This document shows, one piece after another, positions 1 through 5,819 of a DNA stretch of 5,915 nucleotides. The DNA is from Acidobacteriota bacterium. Lineage in GTDB: Bacteria > Acidobacteriota > Terriglobia > Bryobacterales > Bryobacteraceae. The stretch is taken from the NCBI GenBank assembly GCA_021788955.1, contig JAJYKC010000192.1, positions 1-5,915 of the forward strand. The letters run 5' to 3'. Under the pieces are notes generated by a model. The model did not search any database, was not told the origin of the DNA, and saw only the letters and a list, made by a program, of their open reading frames with translations. Each line of letters starts with the position of its first letter. Within the stretch, counting starts at the first letter, position 1. The translations under genes were made by a program, and so were the position numbers.

Positions 1-474
1 ATAGGTCACCAGGTTCCCGTAATGCTCGAACGTGTGGCCTACATTGAAGTCCATCACGCCCAGCTTGGTCATCTTCATTCCAAAGAAATTCACAGTCTGC
101 GCCGCTGAGCCAGCGGACATCCCCGCGTACGTCGCTTCGCAGTAGGCAAACGCCTCGTTCAATGCCTTGGTGATCTGTTCTTTCGTCGTCGCCGACTTTT
201 CTACGCCCTTGCGTATCATGTGACCATCCTTCACCGGGCCGCAGAACTCGTACTGGCTGTCGGCAACGTGCGCCAGAAGCTGCCCGATGGTCCGTACGCC
301 ATCCACCGGCTTGTAGCCGTACTTATCCGCCGGCACCATCTCCGCGGTGCGCACAATATCGTCCTTGACCATCATGAAAAGCGTTTTCGAACTCGCCACC
401 ATCGGATCGGCAGGCGATCCGGATTGCGCCCAGGCAGGCGCGGCAATAAGCATGGCAATCATCAGTTTTCGCAT
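1..474 (-). CDS. Secreted DinB-like family protein (3' end beyond the window)
   Basis: The reading frame stays open from ATG at 474 to the window edge, giving 158 residues and no stop. Residues 1-16 form a signal peptide: MRK, a hydrophobic core, and an AWA-Q cleavage site after residue 16. The rest looks like a DinB four-helix bundle, with His69 in LLAHVADSQY and the pair His147/His151 in GHTFEHYGN. These three histidines match the usual metal-binding triad of the DinB/YfiT family. Family members are usually about 170-185 aa, so perhaps 15-25 residues are missing. Many DinB-fold proteins are metal-dependent thiol transferases or have no known role; the export signal argues against a DNA-damage role and places this one in the periplasm. 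The start has a good Shine-Dalgarno, AAAGGAG (486-480), five bases upstream. It is transcribed away from the aminotransferase. The family call is firm from motifs; the reaction is unknown. Confidence 0.85.
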   Translation of the reverse strand, partial: MRKLMIAMLIAAPAWAQSGSPADPMVASSKTLFMMVKDDIVRTAEMVPADKYGYKPVDGVRTIGQLLAHVADSQYEFCGPVKDGHMIRKGVEKSATTKEQITKALNEAFAYCEATYAGMSAGSAAQTVNFFGMKMTKLGVMDFNVGHTFEHYGNLVTY

Positions 475-488
475 CGGTTCTCCTTTGA

Positions 489-551
489 GCGCACAGCCCG
501 GGGCGCGATCGACCCATCTAATCAACGTCCGCGCCCCGCTGCATTGTGCGC
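489..551. repeat. Two-segment inverted repeat (possible leader hairpin or operator)
   Basis: Two perfect arms are nested in order. GCGCACA (489-495) pairs with TGTGCGC (545-551), and CGGGGCGCG (499-507) pairs with CGCGCCCCG (530-538). That gives 16 paired bases, an internal loop of 3 and 6 bases, and a 22-base apical loop (508-529). On the minus strand it would fold in the leader of the DinB-like mRNA, with its base two bases from the AAAGGAG ribosome-binding site. It could limit ribosome access, be the operator of a dimeric regulator, or be a dispersed repeat. No T-run follows on either strand, so a terminator is unlikely. Confidence 0.5.
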
Positions 552-636
552 GATGTCGACGGAAGAGCTTCGCTTCAGTGTACTTCACGCGGCGCCTCCG
601 CACGCCTCGGCCTATGGCTCCTTGCCGCCGGACGCG

Positions 637-642
637 TACAAT
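637..642 (+). promoter_or_regulatory. Candidate -10 element, possibly for a leaderless transcript
   Basis: TACAAT matches the sigma-70 -10 consensus at five of six positions and ends eight bases before the aminotransferase ATG at 651. Transcription would then begin at about 648-650, leaving almost no leader. That agrees with the lack of a good Shine-Dalgarno: only AGAAG lies upstream, three bases from the start. No convincing -35 lies 16-18 bases upstream, and the TTGCCG at 622-627 is too close (9 bases). The reverse complement of 638-643 reads TATTGT, so a weak minus-strand -10 for the DinB-like gene could overlap it. Confidence 0.35.
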
Positions 643-650
643 AGAAGTCC

Positions 651-2042
651 ATGGCACGCGAATTCACCTTGACGCCGCGTGAGGTGCCGCGTGTCGCGAC
701 GGGCCTTCGGCGCATCGTCACGCCCCTTCCGGCTCCCGCGTCGCTCGACGTCCTGGCCGCCTTGCGCCGGCATGAGCCTCGCGCCATGCAGGGCCAGCCT
801 CCTATCGTCTGGGATCGTGCCGAAGGCTTCCAGGTGTACGACAACTCCGGCAACTGTTGGATCGACTGGTCCTCCGGTGTCCTCATCACCAACGCCGGTC
901 ATGGCCGCCGCGAAATCCGGGACGCGATCGCCGCGCACGCAAACGCCGGCGTGTTAGCCACCTACGCGTTCGCCAACGAAACCCGCCTGCGTTTGCTCAG
1001 CCGCCTTTCCGGACTCCTCCCGCCGGAGCTAAATAAAATCTTCCTTCTCACCACCGGCTCGGAGACTGTCGAATGCGCGATCAAACTCAGCCGCATGCAC
1101 GGTCTGCAGTCGGGCGGCCGCGGCAAGAAAGTCATCGTGTCGTTCCAGGACGCCTTCCACGGACGCACTCTCGGCGCCCAGCAGGCCGGCGGCATCCCGG
1201 ACCTCAAAATGTGGATCGGCAGCCTCGACGCCGCTTTCGTCCAGGTGCCGTTCCCCGACGGCTACCGCACCACGGAAGTTTCCATCGATTCCTTCCTCCG
1301 CCGTCTCCAGGAAAAGGGCGTCGAGGCGAACACCATAGCCGGAGTCATCGCCGAAACCTACCAGGGAGGCAGCGCCGCCTTCGCCGACAAGACGTTCATG
1401 AGGGCTCTTCGCCAGTGGTGCACGGGCCACAAAATAGTCCTCACGCTCGACGAAGTACAGGCCGGGTTCGGCCGCACCGGCACGATGTGGGGCTTCGAGC
1501 ACTATGGCATCGTGCCGGACCTCGCCCTCTTTGGCAAGGGCATCTCCAGTTCTCTGCCGGTGGCCGCGGTCGCCGGTGCCGCTTCCATCATGGACCTCGC
1601 CGCCCCCGGCACCATGAGTTCCACCCATGGCGGCAATCCCGTTTGCTGCGCGGCCGCGCTCGCCTCCATCGATATCATCGTGAAAGAAGGCCTCGTCGAC
1701 GCGGCACGCTCCCAAGGCGCGTTCCTACACGAACGCCTGCGCGCCTTAAAAGATCGTTTCCCCTGCATCGGCGCGGTGCTGGGCGTCGGCCTCGTCGCGG
1801 GCGTACATTGTGTCCGCCCCGGCACGAGGGACCCGGACGCCAACCTCGCTTGGGCCGTCGTCGAGCGCTGCTTCGAAAAAGGTCTGCTCATGTTCGCACC
1901 CGTCGGCCCCGGCGGAGCCACAGTCAAGATCTGCCCGCCGCTCAACATCTCCCGCGAGGCCATCGAGGAAAGCACGGCCGTCTTTGAGGAAGCCTTCGCC
2001 GAGTCCGTAGCTGCCCGCTCCCGGGAGGCTCACGCATCGTGA
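651..2042 (+). CDS. PLP-dependent class III aminotransferase
   Basis: This 463-residue protein has the full length and motif order of fold-type I, class III aminotransferases (acetylornithine, 4-aminobutyrate and glutamate-1-semialdehyde group). Visible features are the cofactor phosphate loop TTGSE (134-138), the ring-stacking FHGR (169-172), Asp267 in LDEVQAGFGRTG, which should contact the pyridine nitrogen, the Schiff-base lysine Lys296 in LFGKGIS, and THGGNP (325-330). It should move an amino group between an amino donor and a keto or aldehyde acceptor in the cytoplasm. The substrate cannot be read from the motifs. ATG 651 is preferred because FTLTPREVPRV and PPIVWDRAEGFQVYD look like the normal N-terminus of this subfamily as I remember it. 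It heads a four-gene set and overlaps the oxidoreductase by four bases, so the two probably act on related compounds. The usual E-P pair before the 'QG' motif reads E-T (AETYQGG, 234-240), a mild deviation. Confidence 0.9.
   Translation: MAREFTLTPREVPRVATGLRRIVTPLPAPASLDVLAALRRHEPRAMQGQPPIVWDRAEGFQVYDNSGNCWIDWSSGVLITNAGHGRREIRDAIAAHANAGVLATYAFANETRLRLLSRLSGLLPPELNKIFLLTTGSETVECAIKLSRMHGLQSGGRGKKVIVSFQDAFHGRTLGAQQAGGIPDLKMWIGSLDAAFVQVPFPDGYRTTEVSIDSFLRRLQEKGVEANTIAGVIAETYQGGSAAFADKTFMRALRQWCTGHKIVLTLDEVQAGFGRTGTMWGFEHYGIVPDLALFGKGISSSLPVAAVAGAASIMDLAAPGTMSSTHGGNPVCCAAALASIDIIVKEGLVDAARSQGAFLHERLRALKDRFPCIGAVLGVGLVAGVHCVRPGTRDPDANLAWAVVERCFEKGLLMFAPVGPGGATVKICPPLNISREAIEESTAVFEEAFAESVAARSREAHAS
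2023..2028 (+). promoter_or_regulatory. Ribosome-binding site supporting a GTG start
   Basis: GGGAGG lies inside the end of the aminotransferase gene, ten bases before GTG 2039. It supports that start for the oxidoreductase, which puts the Rossmann glycine motif at residues 8-10, where the fold expects it. Confidence 0.6.
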
Positions 2043-3205
2043 TCCGCGCCGCCGTCATCGGCGCCGGCATGATCGTCCACGACCAACTACTGCCATCGCT
2101 CTATCATCTCCAGCGCCTCGGCGTCATCGGCGAAATCGACATCTGCGCCACCCGCCCGCGCTCCGTTGGCGCGCTCGCCAACGCGCCTGCCCTCCAAAGG
2201 GCGTTCCCGGGCCACTCCTTCCACCCTTGGCCCTCGCTCGACGAGCCCGATAATGCTCAGGCCAATCTCTATCTCAAACTTCTCGCTGCCTTGCCGCCGC
2301 GCAGCCTCGTCGTCGTCGCCTTGCCGGACCAACTCCATGCCGATGTCATCCTCGCCGCCCTCACTCATTCGCACCACGTACTTGCGGTCAAACCGCTCGT
2401 TCTGCGTGTCACCGATTCCGAGCGCATTGAGCAGGAGGCCCGCGCCCGGGGCGTCCTCGTCGCCATCGACTATCACAAACGCTTCGACTCACGAAGCCTG
2501 ATCGCCCGGGCGCGCTTCCGCGCTGGCGAGTTTGGCGAGTTCCGCCTCGGTTCCGCCCGCCTGCTCGAGAAGTGGTACTACCGCGAGTCGAACTTCCAGA
2601 ACTGGTTCACCGCCGGCTCCACCGACGCCTTCACCTACATCGGCTGCCACTATGTCGACCTTGTCCACTTTCTCACCGGCCTCGCTCCGGCGGCGGTCAG
2701 CGTCCGTGGGGTGCTCGACAATTTTCCCAACGGCAATCGCGGCTACCTTTGGACCGATGCCCGCGTCGTCTGGGAAAACGGCGCGTGCCTGAACGTTCAG
2801 AACGCCTTGGGCTACCCGGAGAACGGACCGGGCACGAATTCCCAAGGTATGACGCTCTACTGCTCCGGGAAGGGCCGCGGCGCCATGCTAGTCCATTCGG
2901 ACCAATACCGCGGCGTCGAGTATGTGACCACCGGAGGTTATTCCGAACCGAGCCCCGACTACTTCCAATGCCTGGACCTCGGCGGTCCCGGACTTACGCC
3001 CTCCGGCTACGGCTATCTTTCCGTCGAAGCGATCGTGAAAGCCTGCTTGCTCGTCGAAGCCTCCCCGGACCGGACGGCGACGCTCGATGCCATTGACCGC
3101 GAAGGCCTTCTTGCCACGCCCGCTAACAGCCGTTATAACGAAAGAGTCATCGAAGCCGGCCGCCAGTCTCTGCTCGACGGTGGCCGGGAGGTGGCAATCT
3201 CATGA
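2039..3205 (+). CDS. Gfo/Idh/MocA family oxidoreductase
   Basis: The 388-residue protein begins with a Rossmann strand and dinucleotide-binding motif, AAVIGAGMIVHD (4-15). Next come the VVVALPDQLHADV segment (91-103), the active-site lysine motif as VKP (117-119, Lys118; most relatives have EKP), DYHKRFD (144-150), and the C-terminal-domain motif GCHYVDL with His204, the likely catalytic acid/base. Segments such as EKWYYRESNFQNW (177-189) and GYLWTDARVVWENGACLNV (235-253) suit a subfamily longer than typical sugar dehydrogenases. It should use NAD(H) or NADP(H) to interconvert a hydroxyl and a ketone on a sugar, cyclitol or similar polyol in the cytoplasm. GTG 2039 overlaps the aminotransferase stop (GTGA), and its own stop overlaps the next start (ATGA), so translation is probably coupled. 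Family assignment is firm; substrate is unknown. Confidence 0.88.
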   Translation: MIRAAVIGAGMIVHDQLLPSLYHLQRLGVIGEIDICATRPRSVGALANAPALQRAFPGHSFHPWPSLDEPDNAQANLYLKLLAALPPRSLVVVALPDQLHADVILAALTHSHHVLAVKPLVLRVTDSERIEQEARARGVLVAIDYHKRFDSRSLIARARFRAGEFGEFRLGSARLLEKWYYRESNFQNWFTAGSTDAFTYIGCHYVDLVHFLTGLAPAAVSVRGVLDNFPNGNRGYLWTDARVVWENGACLNVQNALGYPENGPGTNSQGMTLYCSGKGRGAMLVHSDQYRGVEYVTTGGYSEPSPDYFQCLDLGGPGLTPSGYGYLSVEAIVKACLLVEASPDRTATLDAIDREGLLATPANSRYNERVIEAGRQSLLDGGREVAIS

Positions 3206-3564
3206 TCCGCGCAGCGCGTCTCGTTCGCTACGCCGCCGCTTGGCTCCTTGCCGCCATTCTTCTCTACGCCGCTGGCCCCGGCTTTCGCAGCCGTGCCCTG
3301 CTCGACGAACACTACCGCAAGCACAGAGCAGAGTTCGGCTCAATCAGCGAAGCCGAGTACCTGCGCCTGGCCCAGGCACTCCGCGACCAACCCTCCGGAG
3401 GCCAAATCCTCGAAGCGACCCGTGCCGATGGCGGCTTCAGCCGGTTCGATCGCAGGCACGGCTACTTCGGCGCCTACAACTCGGACCGGACCATCCGCAC
3501 CTTCTTCATCCCCAACGACGGCGAACGATACTTCCGCCGCCAGGCAAGGAGATATCGCGATTGA
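3202..3564 (+). CDS. Small membrane-anchored or secreted protein, BECR-nuclease-like
   Basis: This 120-residue protein has an N-terminal hydrophobic segment (about 10-27) behind three arginines, which would be a signal peptide or membrane anchor. The remaining 90 residues read like the small nuclease domain found at the C-termini of polymorphic toxins: DEHYRKHRAEFG (35-46, with His37, His41, Glu44), EYLRLAQAL (52-60), a glycine-rich turn, SRFDRR (80-85), FGAYN (89-93), TIRTFFIP (97-104) and YFRRQ (110-114). From memory this matches BECR-fold (barnase/EndoU/colicin E5-D/RelE) domains, which cleave RNA. The charge count is 22 Lys/Arg against 13 Asp/Glu. ATG 3202 has a strong Shine-Dalgarno, GGGAGGTG (3186-3193), overlaps the previous stop by four bases, and the next gene overlaps its own stop. 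It has no large toxin carrier domain, so it could instead be a housekeeping exported protein. Nuclease activity is an inference; the gene call is firm. Confidence 0.75.
   Translation: MIRAARLVRYAAAWLLAAILLYAAGPGFRSRALLDEHYRKHRAEFGSISEAEYLRLAQALRDQPSGGQILEATRADGGFSRFDRRHGYFGAYNSDRTIRTFFIPNDGERYFRRQARRYRD
3546..3552 (+). promoter_or_regulatory. Ribosome-binding site that fixes a TTG start
   Basis: AAGGAGA, the best Shine-Dalgarno in the window, sits eight bases before TTG 3561. No ATG or GTG in that frame is similarly placed, and upstream codons of the frame run through neighbouring coding sequence. It therefore sets the start of the acidic protein at TTG rather than at any upstream ATG. Confidence 0.75.
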
Positions 3565-3917
3565 ACGACGATGAAATCCGCCAGTTCCTCGAGGACTACG
3601 GCTGTCCAGCTCACATCGTGCGCGCCGGCCGCGAGGGCCTCATTCGCCGTTGGGAAAAATTCGTCCACGACAACGAATCCGGTTACCGGCTCGGGCTGGA
3701 AGACTATCGCAACGACCTGGATCTCCGCGAAATCATTGAACAGGCAGGACTCTCGGCCGAAGTCCACGACGCGGATCAGCGTTTCCGCGTGCTTCTGAAG
3801 CCCGCCTCGCGTCCGGTGTGGGAAAGCGCGACGCCCGATGCATTCTGGATCTGGGGCTATCCGAGCAACGCCTCCGGCGCCCTTCTTGAAGACCTCGAGG
3901 CCGAGGGCCTCGCCTGA
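3561..3917 (+). CDS. Small acidic cytoplasmic protein, candidate immunity partner
   Basis: The start is TTG, overlapping the previous stop as TTGA and preceded by AAGGAGA, giving 118 residues. There is no signal peptide or membrane segment. The protein is acidic (24 Asp/Glu, 13 Lys/Arg) and looks mostly helical: DEIRQFLEDYGCP (4-16), GREGLIRRWEKFV (23-35), GLEDYRNDLDLREII (45-59), then AFWIWGYP (94-101) and an acidic tail. I recall similar uncharacterised small proteins with a 'GLxxxxxxWE…YxNDLDxR' layout but know no assigned function. Its net negative charge complements the net positive charge of the exported protein just before it, and small gene pairs in this order are typical of toxin followed by immunity protein. 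That role is an inference. It could equally be an unrelated conserved protein. The same frame is open back to 3087, but that part overlaps the oxidoreductase and the small basic gene and reads as arginine/proline-rich shadow sequence. Confidence 0.75.
   Translation: MNDDEIRQFLEDYGCPAHIVRAGREGLIRRWEKFVHDNESGYRLGLEDYRNDLDLREIIEQAGLSAEVHDADQRFRVLLKPASRPVWESATPDAFWIWGYPSNASGALLEDLEAEGLA
3896..3912. terminator. Short GC-rich hairpin between convergent genes (weak candidate)
   Basis: CGAGGCC (3896-3902) and GGCCTCG (3906-3912) form a perfect seven-base stem with a GAG loop, ending two bases before the stop codon at 3915-3917. The convergent gene ends at 3931, so a shared hairpin could end transcription from both sides. 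No T-run follows in either direction, and the stem lies inside coding sequence (the DLEAEGLA end), so an intrinsic terminator is doubtful. Confidence 0.2.
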
Positions 3918-3930
3918 CTCACCCTGCGCG

Positions 3931-4716
3931 TCAGTGTTCGTCGTGGTTGTGTTCTTTGAGTTCCTCGGGAAACACTGCGTATCCCGACGGCGGCGTGAAC
4001 AGTTCCCTCAGCAGTTCCAGCCGTTTGCGCAGCCACCGGCTCGCCAACTGCCTCGGCCCGGTGTCCACGTCGATGTCGCAGCAGATGCCATGCAGGTACA
4101 GAGTCAGCGTGTCGATGAAACTCGCCTGCGCGTACTCGACGAACGCCTTCGACTCTTTTCGAAGGCCGGTCTCCCGGCGCTGCAGCGACTGCTTCAGCCG
4201 CCAACTTTCCTCATCCACTTCGCCGTGCGCCGGCGCTTTCAGTTCTTCGCGCAGCAGCCGGTAGTACCTCTCTCGCGCCTCTTCCGGAAGACGCGCCGCG
4301 ATCAGCGCCGCAATGCCGCGGTAGAACCGGTAGTGGTACTCCGCCACCTCCTGGTCCTTCAGCCCGAACAGCAGCACTTCCTGGTTTCCTAGTGACACCT
4401 GCGAAGCCCACGACAGCTTGTTCTCCGGAGGCTTCTCCGTGCACACAAAATCAGCCCCTTTGCCCGGCGCCGCCTGCTTGCCGTTCGCCCGTTCCAGGTA
4501 CGGCACCAGCATGATCGAAATGTTGGGTAGCAGGGAGGCCACCGCCGGGGGCAACGCGGCGATCGGTTCCTCCAGATACTCCTTCAGATCTTCTTCGCTC
4601 ATCGGCACCGAGGCGCAGAAGTAAGAAAAGGTGTTGCTCAGCGGAATCATTTCGTTGCGGAAGCGTTCCGCAAACTGCCCCACGCTGAGCTTGGAGAGGT
4701 TCGTTTGCGCGGACAT
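3931..4716 (-). CDS. Uncharacterised soluble protein, 261 aa
   Basis: I do not recognise this family. The protein has no signal peptide or membrane segment. It begins with a helical part (SVGQFAERFRNEMIPL, about 11-26) and FSYFCASVPMSEEDLKEYLEEPI, then has a hydrophobic middle (LLFGLKDQEVAEYHYRFYRGIAALIAARL), a charged, probably helical or coiled-coil part (RYYRLLREELKAPAHGEVDEESWRLKQSL), a cysteine pair in LHGICCDIDVD, and a histidine/acid-rich C-terminus, EHNHDEH. The tail could bind a metal, but it is short. Two starts are possible. GTG 4731 would give 266 aa, but it has no Shine-Dalgarno and directly abuts a TGCTAAACT promoter-like element. ATG 4716 fits that promoter with a leader of roughly nine bases, so I prefer it. 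It converges on the operon, with 13 bases between the stops, and shows no functional link to it. Confidence 0.75.
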   Translation of the reverse strand: MSAQTNLSKLSVGQFAERFRNEMIPLSNTFSYFCASVPMSEEDLKEYLEEPIAALPPAVASLLPNISIMLVPYLERANGKQAAPGKGADFVCTEKPPENKLSWASQVSLGNQEVLLFGLKDQEVAEYHYRFYRGIAALIAARLPEEARERYYRLLREELKAPAHGEVDEESWRLKQSLQRRETGLRKESKAFVEYAQASFIDTLTLYLHGICCDIDVDTGPRQLASRWLRKRLELLRELFTPPSGYAVFPEELKEHNHDEH

Positions 4717-4731
4717 CAGTTGGGTACCCAC

Positions 4732-4740
4732 AGTTTAGCA
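4732..4740 (-). promoter_or_regulatory. Candidate extended -10 promoter element
   Basis: On the minus strand this reads TGCTAAACT, an extended -10 (TGn plus TAAACT, four of six matches including the key second A and last T). The region 16-18 bases upstream has no good -35. Transcription would begin near 4725, which favours ATG 4716 as the start of the 261-residue gene and would exclude GTG 4731. Confidence 0.3.
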
Positions 4741-4847
4741 GACCCCCGCTCGGCCACCCACCATTTGCGTTCAAAGAATTGAGGAACTCGAATCCGTGGA
4801 CCCGGACCAGATCTCGGCTACCGTCGGGCCGTATGGCCTAGGGCCCA

Positions 4848-5819
4848 TCACCACGCCAGCAGAACCTCCGGCTGCACCCGGCCGGTCGTCATCCCGCAAC
4901 TGCCGCATTGCGTTTGGTAATGCGGGTTCAGGCGCAGGACCAGAGCGGGGATGATGTCGGGGTCGGATTGCCTATGCTCCATCGAGATCTCAAGACGGGG
5001 CTTGTAGGTCGCAAGGGTCTTCGCAGCGCCTCGGAGGGCGTGAGCTTCGGAACCCTCGATGTCCATGTTGATGAAGTCAACGCGTGGTAGGTGTAGCTCC
5101 GAGACCAACTCGTCGATCGTCGTGAGCTGAACCTCGGGGCCTTCTACGCCACGGTTTATCGCGACGCTGTCGGCCGTGGAGGCAAGCCTTGGGTTCGTGG
5201 TCAGGCGCAAAGTCGCATCCTTATCCCAGACGCCTTTGGGATACACGATCACGCGGCCGTCCCGAATCTCGCGTTCGAAAGTTCTACGCAGACAAGCGAG
5301 TGGTTCTGGCGCGAGTTCGATCGCGATCACGGTGCGAGCGCCCCGAGCTAGCGCTACGCGAGTGTAAACCCCGACGTTGGCTCCGCAATCTAACACGACT
5401 TCTCCGGCGTGGACATCGTGGCCGTAGATCTCCAGCTTTTGCTCAGCCAGTAACTCGGCCAGCGTATCAATGTCAGGAGCAGGAATCCAAAATTCCCCGG
5501 ACGGCGTCGCCACCAGGAGCAGGTTCCCGTCAGTCCCAATCACCTTGTCGGCAGCGCGGATCTGCGCCTTGGTCGTTCTAAACCGACCCCCGTACAGGAC
5601 GTCCCAGACATCGCCCGCCGAGCATCGCTTGTCGTGTCCGGACATTGCAACGGCGAAATGACCTACGCGCGCAATCGAGAAGGCTGCATCGTGCATGCGG
5701 CGCCAGTAAGGCGCTAGTGCCACGATCGTAAGGGACGGGATGACTACGACGGCGATAAGTCCGGTGGCGGATATCAACACGGCGGCAACTAGCCTACGGC
5801 CCCACGAGCGACTTGCCAT
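4848..5819 (-). CDS. Membrane-anchored FkbM-family SAM-dependent methyltransferase
   Basis: The 323-residue protein opens with a basic N-terminus and a hydrophobic stretch (about 10-37) ending in PYWRR, most likely one membrane anchor. The catalytic part matches FkbM-type methyltransferases: FWIPAPDIDTLAELL (110-124), the SAM-binding motif I VVLDCGANVGVYT (141-153), the acidic ribose-binding position in IAIELAPEP (165-173, Glu168), TTIDEL (233-238), DFINMDIEGSEAHALRGA (248-265) and KPRLEISME (273-281). FkbM proteins usually methylate hydroxyl groups of sugars, glycans or secondary metabolites; the acceptor is unknown here. An in-frame TAG directly precedes ATG 5819, so the start cannot lie further upstream. 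No Shine-Dalgarno is visible. In short hand-counted stretches the GC content was near 60%, against about 67% in the aminotransferase and oxidoreductase genes. That is a modest difference and not proof of transfer. Confidence 0.88.
   Translation of the reverse strand: MASRSWGRRLVAAVLISATGLIAVVVIPSLTIVALAPYWRRMHDAAFSIARVGHFAVAMSGHDKRCSAGDVWDVLYGGRFRTTKAQIRAADKVIGTDGNLLLVATPSGEFWIPAPDIDTLAELLAEQKLEIYGHDVHAGEVVLDCGANVGVYTRVALARGARTVIAIELAPEPLACLRRTFEREIRDGRVIVYPKGVWDKDATLRLTTNPRLASTADSVAINRGVEGPEVQLTTIDELVSELHLPRVDFINMDIEGSEAHALRGAAKTLATYKPRLEISMEHRQSDPDIIPALVLRLNPHYQTQCGSCGMTTGRVQPEVLLAW

Noticed and set aside
220..682. Two plus-strand open frames opposite the DinB-like gene and in the intergenic region
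   Set aside because: They are antisense to the DinB-like gene, which has a signal peptide, metal-ligand histidines and a ribosome-binding site. They have no motifs of their own.
1029..1715. Long minus-strand open frame of 228 codons inside the aminotransferase
   Set aside because: It is antisense to a gene with complete PLP-enzyme motifs, and its translation is low-complexity Gly/Ala/Asp/Glu-rich, typical of a GC-rich shadow frame.
1073..1987. Plus-strand open frame of 304 codons inside the aminotransferase
   Set aside because: Its Arg/Pro/His-rich composition is typical of an out-of-frame reading of GC-rich coding DNA; it has no recognisable motif.
3087..3560. Upstream extension of the acidic-protein frame to ATG 3087
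   Set aside because: It overlaps the oxidoreductase end and the whole small basic gene and gives Arg/Pro/Ser-rich sequence. The strong Shine-Dalgarno at 3546-3552 points to TTG 3561.
4722..4729. GGGTACCC palindrome upstream of the 261-residue gene
   Set aside because: An eight-base perfect palindrome is short enough to be chance, and it has no flanking symmetry to suggest an operator.
4717..4731. GTG 4731 as the start of the 261-residue gene
   Set aside because: It has no ribosome-binding site and directly abuts the candidate -10 element, so it would not be transcribed from that promoter. It remains possible if another promoter lies upstream.
4732..4847. Possible small gene, tRNA remnant or terminator between the two minus-strand genes
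   Set aside because: A CTCGAATCC string resembles a tRNA T-loop but has no matching stems. A plus-strand frame has no credible start and runs into the methyltransferase antisense. The GGGCC (4826-4830)/GGCCC (4842-4846) hairpin has a large loop and no T-run.
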